Shown one piece after another: positions 54,083 through 62,628 of a stretch of DNA of 64,000 nucleotides. Every line of letters starts with the position of its first letter. The stretch's first letter is position 1. A program made the translations under genes and the position numbers. The stretch covers positions 248,001 through 312,000 of the forward strand of contig NZ_VRYH01000005.1 in the NCBI RefSeq assembly GCF_008079445.1, written 5' to 3'. The notes beneath the pieces are model-generated. The model worked only from the letters and a program-made list of their open reading frames with translations. It made no database searches and had not been told where the DNA came from. Source of the stretch: Aidingimonas lacisalsi. GTDB lineage: Bacteria; Pseudomonadota; Gammaproteobacteria; Pseudomonadales; Halomonadaceae.

Positions 54083-56027
54083 CAGCGCCACACACCCACG
54101 CGCCCGAATTCCCTGGCAAGCGGCACGCCGGGGGCTGTTCGTCACGCTGGTGATCGCCAGCACCGTCCTGGGCGGCTGGACGATGTTTCACGTGCTGCAT
54201 GCCAATGGCTTCACGCCGCTACAGTGGGGAATCCTGGGACTATTCGTGATCACGTTCGGTTGGATCGTCACAGCCTTCTGGAATGCCGTGATCGGATTCA
54301 TCCTGCAATGCACCCGGCGCGAGCCATTGACGCTCCGACGACTGGATGCACCGATCACCGACATGGCACCGTTGACACTGCGTACCGCCTTGGTCATGCC
54401 TATCTATCACGAAGCTCCGGAGCGCGTCGTGGCGGGTCTGGAAGCCACCTGCCAAGACCTGCTGGCGCAAGGGGAAGAAGCGCGCTGGTTCGAGGTATTC
54501 GTGCTCAGCGACAGTCAGGATCCAGACACGCTCCACACTGAACAGCAGGCCATTGCGGGATTGCAGCAACGTCTTGCCGGCCAATTGCAGGTCCACTACC
54601 GACAGCGTCATGACAATCATGGTCGCAAGGCCGGCAACCTGGCCGAATTCTGCCAACGCTGGGGCTATCGCTACGACGCACTGATCGTGCTCGACGCCGA
54701 TAGCATCATGGGCGGCAATACACTGATCTCGCTGGCCCATTCGCTACAAGCCAACCCGGATGCCGGGCTGATTCAGACGGTGCCGATTCCGGCGCGTCAG
54801 CGCACCGCCTTTGGCCGTTTCACCCAATTCGCCGCCGCTCTCTACAGCCCCATGCTAGCCACCGGACAAAGCTTCTGGCAGGGCGATGCCGCCAATTACT
54901 GGGGGCATAATGCGATTCTTCGCACCGAGGCGTTCATGGCGCATTGTGGTCTGCCCCGCCTGCCTGGACGCCCCCCGTTGGGTGGCGATATTCTCAGTCA
55001 CGATTTCGTGGAAGCGGCGCTGTTACGCCGTGCCGGCTGGCATGTCCTGCTCGATACCCGCCTGGATGCCAGCTACGAAGAGGTACCGGCCAACCTGATC
55101 GATTTTGCCAAACGCGACCGCCGCTGGACCCAGGGCAACCTGCAGCATCTGCGATTGCTGCCTCATACCGGCTGGCACATCATGAACCGCTTGCACTTCC
55201 TGTTCGGGGCACTGGCGTATGTGTCGTCGCTACTATGGATGCTGATGTTAGCCGTCAGTAGCGGCGAGGCATTGTTGCAGTCAGTCAACGAACATGACTT
55301 TTTCCATAGCGGCGCACAGTTGTTCCCTAACTGGCCGGAGTCGACACCCTGGGTCGTCGTGCCGCTTCTCGCCATTACGTTATCGTTATTGCTGCTCCCC
55401 AAACTGCTTGGCGTCACGTTGGCGTTGTGGCAACGTCCTGCGGCTTTCGGCGGACGCGCAAGACTGCTGATCAGTGCCTTGCTGGAAATGGGATTTGCCG
55501 CTCTGATCGCCCCGATCATGATGATCTGGCATAGCCGCTTCGTTGCTTGCATACTCGCCGGGCGCCATGTCGACTGGGGCAGTCAGGTCAGGGATAGTGG
55601 CCATGTTGCCTGGCATGAAGCGCTCCGCCATACCTGGACGGCGACGCTGCTCGGCGGCGCTTGGGCCATGGCCACGCAATGGTGGACACCGGCATTCTTC
55701 TGGTGGTTGGCCCCGGTATGGATCGGCTTGGTTCTCGCCACACCACTGACGTATTTAAGCGGTCATGTCGGGGTCGGTGCCAGTCTGGAACGATGGGGTC
55801 TGTTACGCGTACCGACCGAGACTCAGCCGGCCCCCGTCCTGCAGCGACTCACCGAGCCGCTGGACGCCACCGACACCGCCATGCTGACACCGCCTCCGCC
55901 CGAGCAGCCGCGTGACATGCCGACCCAGGTATGGGGACGTGACGGCAGCCCCCACCGGAACCGCAGGACGGCCAACGACGTTCCTGCATCGATGAGTCGC
56001 CATGACCCCGCCCATCTCCGGCATTGA
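54054..56027 (+). CDS. opgH: glucans biosynthesis glucosyltransferase OpgH
   Basis: A 657-residue inner-membrane GT2-type glucosyltransferase making the beta-1,2 glucan backbone from UDP-glucose. Two helices (residues about 30-90) precede the catalytic domain. The D,D,D,(Q/R)XXRW set is visible: LSDSQDPDT, VLDADSIMGGNT, EEVPANLIDFAKRDRRWTQG. Several membrane helices follow, plus a Pro-rich C-tail. It is shorter than E. coli OpgH (847). The end overlaps the FkbM gene by 26 bases. Confidence 0.95.
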   Translation: MSGIPMNRTDSATHPRARIPWQAARRGLFVTLVIASTVLGGWTMFHVLHANGFTPLQWGILGLFVITFGWIVTAFWNAVIGFILQCTRREPLTLRRLDAPITDMAPLTLRTALVMPIYHEAPERVVAGLEATCQDLLAQGEEARWFEVFVLSDSQDPDTLHTEQQAIAGLQQRLAGQLQVHYRQRHDNHGRKAGNLAEFCQRWGYRYDALIVLDADSIMGGNTLISLAHSLQANPDAGLIQTVPIPARQRTAFGRFTQFAAALYSPMLATGQSFWQGDAANYWGHNAILRTEAFMAHCGLPRLPGRPPLGGDILSHDFVEAALLRRAGWHVLLDTRLDASYEEVPANLIDFAKRDRRWTQGNLQHLRLLPHTGWHIMNRLHFLFGALAYVSSLLWMLMLAVSSGEALLQSVNEHDFFHSGAQLFPNWPESTPWVVVPLLAITLSLLLLPKLLGVTLALWQRPAAFGGRARLLISALLEMGFAALIAPIMMIWHSRFVACILAGRHVDWGSQVRDSGHVAWHEALRHTWTATLLGGAWAMATQWWTPAFFWWLAPVWIGLVLATPLTYLSGHVGVGASLERWGLLRVPTETQPAPVLQRLTEPLDATDTAMLTPPPPEQPRDMPTQVWGRDGSPHRNRRTANDVPASMSRHDPAHLRH

Positions 56028-56790
56028 ACGCTTGCCTTGGATGGCGCGACTGCGCTGCGGCGCCGGGCTGGTACGCTCGCTGGCCATTTATTGGCGCCCC
56101 GGCCGTCAACGCAGCCTGCGACGGCTGTATGCGGAATTCCTCGCACCGGGGGATCTGGCCTTCGATATCGGCGCCCACCTCGGTGACCGCAGTGCCGCTT
56201 TCGTCGGGCTCGGTGCACGTGTCATCGCGCTGGAACCTCAACCGCATCTCTTCCGCTGGCTGAACCGGATCGTCGGTCGCCATCGGGACGTGATCTCCCG
56301 AGCCGTGGCCGCCGGCCCAACGACGGGGCATGCGACGCTCTCTCTCAGCCTGGCCACACCGACGGTATCGACCCTGACCTCACGCTGGAGCCAACGGCTT
56401 GCTCACGACAACGACGGCTTCCAGCATGTCCGCTGGGACACTGCGCTGACCATCGAAATGACGACGCTGGATGCCCTGATCGCAGAGTATGGCCTACCGG
56501 CATTCTGCAAGATCGATGTGGAAGGATTCGAGGATCAAGTGCTGGCTGGGTTGAGCCAGCCGCTACCGGCACTGTCGGTGGAATTCGTGGCAGGCGCCCT
56601 GGATGTGGCACAAGCCTGTGTGGCACGTCTTAAGACCCTGGGCGACTATGAGTACAACACCATTGCCGGCGAACGACGCCTCTTCAGGTGGTCACAGTGG
56701 CAGTCGCCGGACACGGTTCTGAATTGGCTGTCCGAGGGTGCCGATGCCCTGACATCAGGCGATCTCTATGCCCGACGACGTTACAATTAA
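56002..56790 (+). CDS. FkbM-family SAM methyltransferase
   Basis: A 262-residue enzyme with the FkbM fold. Motif I is DLAFDIGAHLGDRSAAFVGL, then VIALEPQPHLFRWL, and a C-terminal PAFCKIDVEGFEDQVLAGL. FkbM enzymes methylate hydroxyl groups of sugars or polyketides, which suits modification of a glucan or glycoside. Overlap with opgH (26 bases) indicates coupling. Substrate unknown. Confidence 0.92.
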   Translation: MTPPISGIERLPWMARLRCGAGLVRSLAIYWRPGRQRSLRRLYAEFLAPGDLAFDIGAHLGDRSAAFVGLGARVIALEPQPHLFRWLNRIVGRHRDVISRAVAAGPTTGHATLSLSLATPTVSTLTSRWSQRLAHDNDGFQHVRWDTALTIEMTTLDALIAEYGLPAFCKIDVEGFEDQVLAGLSQPLPALSVEFVAGALDVAQACVARLKTLGDYEYNTIAGERRLFRWSQWQSPDTVLNWLSEGADALTSGDLYARRRYN

Positions 56791-56806
56791 CGTTCCTGGA
56801 GTGTCC

Positions 56807-57586
56807 ATGAGTGAGTTTCGTTTCCGCGCTTGGCAGGCAATGACCAGTGCCGATTTTGCCGTGCTCCCCGAGCAGAGTGTCGCCATCCTGGCACTAGGTG
56901 CGACCGAGCAGCACGGCAAGCATTTGCCCTTGTCCACCGACAGCGATATCGCCGCTGGATTGCTCGACGCCACGGCCGGCTATCTGCCGGAAACCATGCC
57001 ACTACTCCGGCTACCCCCTATGGCCGTGGCAGCCAGCGACGAGCACCTGGCGTTCCCCGGTACACTGAGCCTGCCCGTGCATGCCGCCACCGCTACGCTG
57101 GAAGCTTACGGCGATGCCGTCGCCCGGGCCGGTATCCAGCGCTTGGTGCTCTTCAACGCGCACGGCGGCAACGAAGCCATCATGGATATCGCGGCACTGG
57201 CATTACGCCGCCGACACGGCATGCTGGTAGTCAAGGCACATTACATGCACTGGACGCCTCAAGACTGGCTGCCGGCCCTGGAGAACCATCACGGTTTGCA
57301 TGGTGGTATGCTGGAAACGTCGTTGATGCTGCATCTGGCACCCGACAAGGTCCGTACGACCGAGTTGAGCAGCCCGCATTCCTACGGTGAAACCCTCGAG
57401 ACCCAAGGGCGTCTGGTGTGGCCGGAGGGCGAGGCATCATTCGCCTGGCTCGCCGAGGACCTCCATCCCGAGGGCATCGCTGGCCATGCCTGCCTGGCTT
57501 CGGCCGAGCTCGGCAAGCGGCTGACGCATCATTACGCCCAGCGGCTGTGCCGCATCCTGACCGATACCCACGACATGGCGTGGTAG
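56807..57586 (+). CDS. creatininase-family amidohydrolase
   Basis: A 259-residue protein. Metal ligands are visible: E34, H36 and D45 in LGATEQHGKHLPLSTDSD, H119 in FNAHGGNE, E170 in HGGMLETS. The family includes creatininase, MftE and the archaeal formamide hydrolase ArfB of the flavin/F420 pathway. The ATG at 56807 has CTGGAG 5 bases upstream, 16 bases after the FkbM stop. It lies beside the ribA-like gene, so an ArfB-like step is possible. Confidence 0.9.
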   Translation: MSEFRFRAWQAMTSADFAVLPEQSVAILALGATEQHGKHLPLSTDSDIAAGLLDATAGYLPETMPLLRLPPMAVAASDEHLAFPGTLSLPVHAATATLEAYGDAVARAGIQRLVLFNAHGGNEAIMDIAALALRRRHGMLVVKAHYMHWTPQDWLPALENHHGLHGGMLETSLMLHLAPDKVRTTELSSPHSYGETLETQGRLVWPEGEASFAWLAEDLHPEGIAGHACLASAELGKRLTHHYAQRLCRILTDTHDMAW

Positions 57587-57598
57587 CCTGGCCGGGCC

Positions 57599-58735
57599 TC
57601 ACCCATTGAAGACATCATCCAGCCAATGCCCGCCCCGATCGGCCTTGGTACTCAGATAGCGATGATTCTGGTCGGTCAATCGCCCATAGACGGCCTGCCG
57701 TTCGGTCACTTCGATGCCCGCGCCACGTAACGCATCGACTTTCAATGGATTGTTGGTCAATAACTGGACTCGCCGAATCGACAGTTCCTCGAGGATATCG
57801 ACCGCCACCCGGTAGCAGCGCTCGTCTTCTCCAAAGCCCAGGAGCTGATCGGCATCCACGGTGTCGAGTCCGGTATCCTGCAACGCATAGGCGCGCAATT
57901 TATTGGCCAGGCCGATTCCCCGACCTTCCTGGGCCAGATACAGCAGCACCCCACCCCCCATGGCGTGAATATCGGCCACGGCGTTGCGCAACTGCTCGCC
58001 GCAGTCGCAACGCAGACTGCCGAAGATATCACCGGTCAGGCAGGCCGAGTGAAGGCGCAATGGTACCGCGTCGAGCCAGGTCTCGGGCGATCCGATCAAC
58101 ACGGCAATATGCTCACGCAGCCCGTCTGCCTCGCGGAACAGGATGAAATGGCTCTGCGGAGCGTCGGTGAGAGGAACCAGGGCCTCACTGACGCGCATGA
58201 GACGACTGGCCGCAGAGTCGGCGTGACGCTCTGCGTCGTCCGCCGACACCACTAACAATGTACCGTCGGCAATCAGCTCGGCAACGGTGTCATGCTGGCT
58301 CGCCGAGACACGGACGGTGAGAGCGGCGGGAATCAACAGTGCACGACGCATCAGGGCCAGAGCGGCGCGGTCGGCCTTGTCAGCGGGGTGGGCTTTCGGA
58401 ATCCGCGGACGACTGCCGTCGTCCCCCTGCCCCATCCCGGCACCGAATGCCATGGCATTGAGGTGGCGACGATCCACACAACTGACATTCGTCAGCGGCA
58501 AGCGAGCGACTTCGGCGTCGATCGACTGCCCCAACGAGGCCAAACGATGGCAGCTCAGTACCAGCCCGGGAACATCTCCCGCCGCGGATGGCAATGTCCG
58601 CAACTGTCGATCGCTGGCCCCCTCGAGTGGCTGGACCAGCACGTAGTCGCTCTCATCCTGGCCCGTCTCACCGCTCTGAAGAACGATAGGCAGCCCTCGC
58701 CGTATGTCGAAAATGGCTCGCTCGACCTGGTGCAT
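57599..58735 (-). CDS. ribA: GTP cyclohydrolase II with N-terminal extension
   Basis: A 378-residue protein. The C-terminal 185 residues are a GTP cyclohydrolase II: zinc Cys C232, C243, C245 in ACLTGDIFGSLRCDCG, EGRGIGL (270-276) and LLTNNPLKVDALRGAGIEV. This domain converts GTP to 2,5-diamino-6-ribosylamino-pyrimidinone phosphate. The first 190 residues lack the DHBP synthase acid motif and are of unknown function, though similar extensions occur in other proteobacterial RibA homologues. The ribosome site is GAGGAG. The riboflavin ribA is probably elsewhere in the genome, though I cannot see that. Confidence 0.88.
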   Translation of the reverse strand: MHQVERAIFDIRRGLPIVLQSGETGQDESDYVLVQPLEGASDRQLRTLPSAAGDVPGLVLSCHRLASLGQSIDAEVARLPLTNVSCVDRRHLNAMAFGAGMGQGDDGSRPRIPKAHPADKADRAALALMRRALLIPAALTVRVSASQHDTVAELIADGTLLVVSADDAERHADSAASRLMRVSEALVPLTDAPQSHFILFREADGLREHIAVLIGSPETWLDAVPLRLHSACLTGDIFGSLRCDCGEQLRNAVADIHAMGGGVLLYLAQEGRGIGLANKLRAYALQDTGLDTVDADQLLGFGEDERCYRVAVDILEELSIRRVQLLTNNPLKVDALRGAGIEVTERQAVYGRLTDQNHRYLSTKADRGGHWLDDVFNG

Positions 58736-58861
58736 GACTCACTCCTCGCTGTCAGCCCATCGACGGTGACGATGGGGTGTCCCATGAAATCGTGCGCCGA
58801 TACCTTGTGCCGACTCGTGCGACTGCGCATGATAAGACGCTGATGACGACACGGAGGATGC
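58736..58861. other. 126-bp divergent gap between ribA-like and RibD-like genes
   Basis: Carries ribosome sites on both sides (GAGGAG for ribA, CGGAGG for the RibD-like gene) and presumably a divergent promoter. No FMN riboswitch-like conserved core is visible in this short stretch. Confidence 0.5.
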
Positions 58862-60640
58862 ATGGCACTGCCCCCGCTCGATGACCGCCTGGCCTGGGCC
58901 TGCATTCGGCGCATCCACGACGGTGACACCGTCGGTGCCGCCACCTTGTGCCGGGAGACCACAGGCCATTCCCTGCACATCGATACAGGAGACTCCGTTT
59001 CCGGCTGGCACTATGCCGGCCGGGTCGATACCTCGGCACGCCAACTGCTCGACTGCCTGCTGCCGCTGGTCGTCCATCGCGGCGATCTGGCCATCGCCCA
59101 GCTCGGGCAGAGCCTCGATGGACGTATCGCCACCGTCACCGGGCATTCGCACTACATCAACGGTGCCGCTGGGCGTGTTCACCTGCATCGGTTGCGCGCG
59201 CTGGTCGATGCCGTGTTGGTGGGCGCCGGTACGGTCGTCGCCGACGACCCGCGCCTGACGGTACGTCACGTCGAAGGACGACACCCCACACGTGTCATAC
59301 TCGATCCCAATGGCCGCATTCCGGCCGACAGGCAGGTGTTCCAGGACGGAACCGCGGCCACCTTGCATTTGGTGGGTGCCTGGGCACCGGTCGATGACTC
59401 GCTCGGTGCGCACGTCACCCGTGTCATCATCGCCGACACGCCCGGCGACATCTCTCCAGTCAGGCTGTTGTCGCAGCTCGCCCGGCATGGCTACCGGCGG
59501 GTTCTGATCGAGGGCGGTGCCGCTACGGTCTCGCGATTCCTCGATGCCGACGTACTCGATCGGCTGCATCTGCTGGTTGCCCCCTTGTTGATCGGTTCGG
59601 GAGAACCCGGCATACGCCTGACCTCCATCGATACCCTCGACCTGGCCCGACGCCCCGTGACGCGACGTTTCGACTGTGGTGACGACACGCTTTTCGACGT
59701 TGTCATGCGCGACAGGTTCCACGGCTGACGAGGCGCGATGTCGCCACAGAAGGCATAACGCACCAGGCAAGCTCGCTAGCCATACCAGCACGCCATAACT
59801 CAACGACACGGCCACGCCCTGCGCAGCCGGCAAGCCGACACTGGCCCAGACCAGGGCCGCCGCACCTTCACGCCACCCCCAGCCAGCCACGGAAAGAGGA
59901 ATCAGCATCGCTAGCAGTACCGGCGGGACCAGTGCCAGCAATGTCGTCACCGGCAGTCCGTTGCCAATGGCACGTGCAGCGCAGACGAACATCAAGGCAT
60001 AACTGGTCACGATCAATACCGAAGCCAGCAACTGCAGGCACCCTACGCGGCCACTCAGCAAGGCCCGACGAGAATCCCTGCCCAAGCGCCTGACGCTGGC
60101 GGGAGGTCGCTTGATCCCATAAATGAGCATCGCTCCCCCCACTGCGATCGCAGTGGCCGACCCCCACCACCAGGCAGACAACGGCGCCACGGGACTGATC
60201 GTCTTGAGCGCCTGGTGCCACTGTGGAGACAACCCAAGCGCCAAGCCTGTCGCCAGAATCATGACGACTTGTCCCGACAGGCGTTCAATGATGACCGCTC
60301 GCCAGGCGCCCCCCGTTACGCCACTCGCTCGGGCATGCCGCCAGGCACGCGCTGCATCGCCCAAGACGGCACCGGGCAGAACCTGATTGAGGAACGTTGC
60401 CAGGTAGTAGTCTCCCAACGCATGGCGCCAGGGGAGCCGCAGATCGAGTGAACGCGCGGTCATTCGCCAACGCCAGGCGGACAGCAGCATCTGCGGCACG
60501 GATAACGACACTGCCAGTACGACCCAGAACGCATCCAGACGCCGGACTTCCGATGCCACCGAGGCCAGATCCACCCACCAGATCAGGCCACCCAACACCA
60601 GCAAGCTGAGCGTGATCCGTAATGCGGCGTGGCGGTTCAT
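58739..60640 (-). CDS. flippase-like membrane protein (UPF0104/LPG synthase TM family), frame extended
   Basis: The first about 305 residues (from 60640 to about 59725) form a UPF0104/AglD-like integral membrane protein with roughly eight helices: LVLGGLIWWVDLASVASEVR, LPWRHALGDYYLATFLNQVL, PGAVLGDAARAWRHARASGV. Such proteins move or modify lipid-linked glycans. No stop occurs where the family normally ends; the frame runs on for about 330 residues antisense to the RibD-like gene, reading polar, low-complexity sequence, and stops 3 bases before ribA. The C-terminal half is probably not a real domain. It begins 3 bases after the SAM methyltransferase stop. Confidence 0.75.
   Translation of the reverse strand: MNRHAALRITLSLLVLGGLIWWVDLASVASEVRRLDAFWVVLAVSLSVPQMLLSAWRWRMTARSLDLRLPWRHALGDYYLATFLNQVLPGAVLGDAARAWRHARASGVTGGAWRAVIIERLSGQVVMILATGLALGLSPQWHQALKTISPVAPLSAWWWGSATAIAVGGAMLIYGIKRPPASVRRLGRDSRRALLSGRVGCLQLLASVLIVTSYALMFVCAARAIGNGLPVTTLLALVPPVLLAMLIPLSVAGWGWREGAAALVWASVGLPAAQGVAVSLSYGVLVWLASLPGALCLLWRHRASSAVEPVAHDNVEKRVVTTVETSRHGASGQVEGIDGGQAYAGFSRTDQQGGNQQMQPIEYVGIEESRDRSGTALDQNPPVAMPGELRQQPDWRDVAGRVGDDDTGDVRTERVIDRCPGTHQMQGGRGSVLEHLPVGRNAAIGIEYDTCGVSSFDVTYRQARVVGDDRTGAHQHGIDQRAQPMQVNTPSGTVDVVRMPGDGGDTSIEALPELGDGQIAAMDDQRQQAVEQLACRGIDPAGIVPAGNGVSCIDVQGMACGLPAQGGGTDGVTVVDAPNAGPGQAVIERGQCHASSVSSSASYHAQSHESAQGIGARFHGTPHRHRRWADSEE
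58862..59728 (+). CDS. RibD reductase-domain protein without deaminase domain
   Basis: A 288-residue protein. Residues about 78-285 match the RibD C-terminal reductase domain: AIAQLGQSLDGRIATVTGHS, VDAVLVGAGTVVADDPRLTV, RRVLIEGGAATVSRFLDADV, LDRLHLLVAPLLIGSGEPGI. The NADPH-dependent reduction of the ribosyl chain is therefore possible. Residues 1-75 show no zinc-deaminase motif (HAE, PCxxC) and match nothing I recognise. The gene lies in plus orientation inside the minus-strand open frame of the flippase-like gene. ACGGAGGATGC precedes the ATG. Confidence 0.88.
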   Translation: MALPPLDDRLAWACIRRIHDGDTVGAATLCRETTGHSLHIDTGDSVSGWHYAGRVDTSARQLLDCLLPLVVHRGDLAIAQLGQSLDGRIATVTGHSHYINGAAGRVHLHRLRALVDAVLVGAGTVVADDPRLTVRHVEGRHPTRVILDPNGRIPADRQVFQDGTAATLHLVGAWAPVDDSLGAHVTRVIIADTPGDISPVRLLSQLARHGYRRVLIEGGAATVSRFLDADVLDRLHLLVAPLLIGSGEPGIRLTSIDTLDLARRPVTRRFDCGDDTLFDVVMRDRFHG

Positions 60641-60643
60641 GGC

Positions 60644-61543
60644 TCAGCTATGCTCCTGCGGCATCGCAAACAGGTCCTGATGGCCCACCAGCAGACCGAT
60701 GCGTCCTGACTCCAGGTCGTCGAAGCGACGTCGATACCAGGCGCTAACACGGCCTCGGTCCTGCGGGGACTGTTCCAACACTGCCTCTGCCCAGCCCTTG
60801 ATCAGCTCGAGAGCCAGCAACCGGGCTCCGTCACGATCAGGCGTCAAGGTCCAGGGGCTGGGACGATTCAGTACATGATATCCCACTGCCTGGAACGCGT
60901 GAGTCAGCACGGAGGGGGCGTCACCACCCAGCGCCGGTCCGAAACCTTTGTCGTGACGTTGGTGGGCGGCCAGTATGTCACGTACCCAGGCGTCGTCCAG
61001 CGTATCGGCACTCACGGAGCCATCTGCCGTAAAGGACCAATCGCCATCGATACTGAGAGCAAATAGCGCTGCCGTCCCATGCCTCGCGCAGGCAGTCACC
61101 AGGCGTTCGACCCATGCTTTGGAGACGAGATCGAACAACGCCGACGCCGTGACCAGATCGGCCTCCGACAGCAGGTCATCGAGCCCTTGCGAGTCCTTCA
61201 GCAGTACGCGCAGGTCGCGCGTCACGGCCTGCACCCCCAGGGATCGCCTCCCGGCATCGCACAGCGAGTGACCACGACACTCCGCGACATGCAGCAGTCC
61301 GGCATCGTTATCGACTAGCCGCCATTGCTGAGGCCCGGGGAATTGCGGTGCCAGGTAATTGATATTGGCACCAGCACCACATGCCAGATCGAGAACCGTT
61401 ACCGGCGATTGCGTCGATAGGCGCCGCTGTAGCCAGGTAGCCCCCTGCTCGGTCAGGAACCCGCTGCGCGCCAAGGCATCCGCGTCTTCACGATGCATCA
61501 ACCAGTCTTCAGCGAATGCCAGATCGTCAGTGATCAGTGTCAT
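60644..61543 (-). CDS. class I SAM-dependent methyltransferase
   Basis: A 299-residue enzyme. Motif I reads TVLDLACGAGANINYLAP (residues about 48-65), followed by WRLVDNDAGLLHVAE and ADLVTASALFDLVSKAWV. It has the class I fold but no close functional match. The ATG at 61543 overlaps the glycosyltransferase stop (ATGA). Within this operon it probably methylates the pathway's sugar or nucleobase product. Confidence 0.88.
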   Translation of the reverse strand: MTLITDDLAFAEDWLMHREDADALARSGFLTEQGATWLQRRLSTQSPVTVLDLACGAGANINYLAPQFPGPQQWRLVDNDAGLLHVAECRGHSLCDAGRRSLGVQAVTRDLRVLLKDSQGLDDLLSEADLVTASALFDLVSKAWVERLVTACARHGTAALFALSIDGDWSFTADGSVSADTLDDAWVRDILAAHQRHDKGFGPALGGDAPSVLTHAFQAVGYHVLNRPSPWTLTPDRDGARLLALELIKGWAEAVLEQSPQDRGRVSAWYRRRFDDLESGRIGLLVGHQDLFAMPQEHS

Positions 61544-62628
61544 GAACTGCCTCCCGACGGTCCTGAAGCTGGCCGTGTCACCGCAGCAGCAAAGGCGCGA
61601 GCCGCCTGCTCCCAACTGGGCAACGCATCGCGCGCCTTGCTGGCACCGTGCCGTAACCGTCGGCGCAAGTCAGGCTCATCCAGCCAGCGTTGCAACGCCG
61701 TTTCCAGCGCTTCGATATTGCCGGGCGGTACCGCGAGCCCCGCCTCTGTCGGCAAGGTATGGGCCAGCGCCCCCCCTGTCGTCGTCAGGACCGGCAGCCC
61801 TCTGGCCAAGGCTTCGGTGACCACCATGCCGTAGCCTTCATAGTAGGAGGGCAGTATGAACAGGTCTGCAGCGGCATAATGGGCCGCCAGATCATCGGGA
61901 GACCGCTCGCCAAGCAACAGCACACGTTGTTCCAAACCATGGTGACGTATCAGATCCGACACACGGCGGTCATGAACCGGATCACGATCCCGACCGCCAA
62001 TACAGTCGCAGTGCCACTGCCTGTCCACCAGACCGGACAGCGCATCGACAAGCACATCATGTCCCTTACGGGGAGTGACGGTAGCCACGCTCAGCAAGCG
62101 CTGTGGCCGCTTGGTATCCTCTTTTCCGACCACGCTGGTGGCCAGCGGCGACGGTGTGACGCCGGGTTCGACCACGGCGATCCGCTCTGCGGGAACATGG
62201 AATTCCGCCAAACGCTGTGCCGTGAAGTCGCTGGTGACGATCACCCGATGCACTGACGCCAATGCCCGCATTTCACTAGCCAGCAATGCCATGCGGCTTG
62301 ACTCATCCAGGCCGGTTTCGTCGGCGAGTGGATGGTGTACCAATGCGGAAACGTCCAGGCGTTGCGATGCGATCGCCACGAGTTCCGGCAAGCCCCCCAT
62401 CGCCAGGCCATCGATCACGACCCGGGCGCCATCCGGGATAGCGGCTAGCGCCGCTGTCATGGCATCGCGGGCCCTCGCATCGACTGCCGGGAAACGCCCT
62501 TCCAGTCCGATGACCTCGATTTGCCACCCATCGGCGCGTAAGGCTTCGACGATCCGTGCATCATAGACATAGCCACCCGTCAATTGGCCGGGATCGCCAG
62601 CCACGATCAACGTCAGGTCGACGCTCAC
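61540..62628 (-). CDS. GT4-type glycosyltransferase
   Basis: A 362-residue glycosyltransferase of the GT-B fold. N-domain has LTLIVAGDPGQLTGGYVYDA; C-domain has LLSVATVTPRKGHDVLVDAL and the EX7E motif in YEGYGMVVTEALARGLPVLT. The GTG start (62628) overlaps the PTPS stop TGA, so translation is coupled. Donor and acceptor unknown; nearby manC suggests GDP-mannose may be available. Confidence 0.9.
   Translation of the reverse strand: MSVDLTLIVAGDPGQLTGGYVYDARIVEALRADGWQIEVIGLEGRFPAVDARARDAMTAALAAIPDGARVVIDGLAMGGLPELVAIASQRLDVSALVHHPLADETGLDESSRMALLASEMRALASVHRVIVTSDFTAQRLAEFHVPAERIAVVEPGVTPSPLATSVVGKEDTKRPQRLLSVATVTPRKGHDVLVDALSGLVDRQWHCDCIGGRDRDPVHDRRVSDLIRHHGLEQRVLLLGERSPDDLAAHYAAADLFILPSYYEGYGMVVTEALARGLPVLTTTGGALAHTLPTEAGLAVPPGNIEALETALQRWLDEPDLRRRLRHGASKARDALPSWEQAARAFAAAVTRPASGPSGGSS

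Noticed and set aside
53333-54163. 276-residue minus-strand frame opposite opgG
   Set aside because: Antisense to a complete OpgG with signal peptide and motifs; no support of its own.
58736-58861. FMN riboswitch in the ribA/RibD gap
   Set aside because: The 126-bp gap is too short and does not show the conserved RFN core.
58739-59728. C-terminal half of the flippase-like frame as a real protein domain
   Set aside because: The residues are polar, lack structure or family similarity and are the antisense of the RibD-like gene; treated as an extended frame only.
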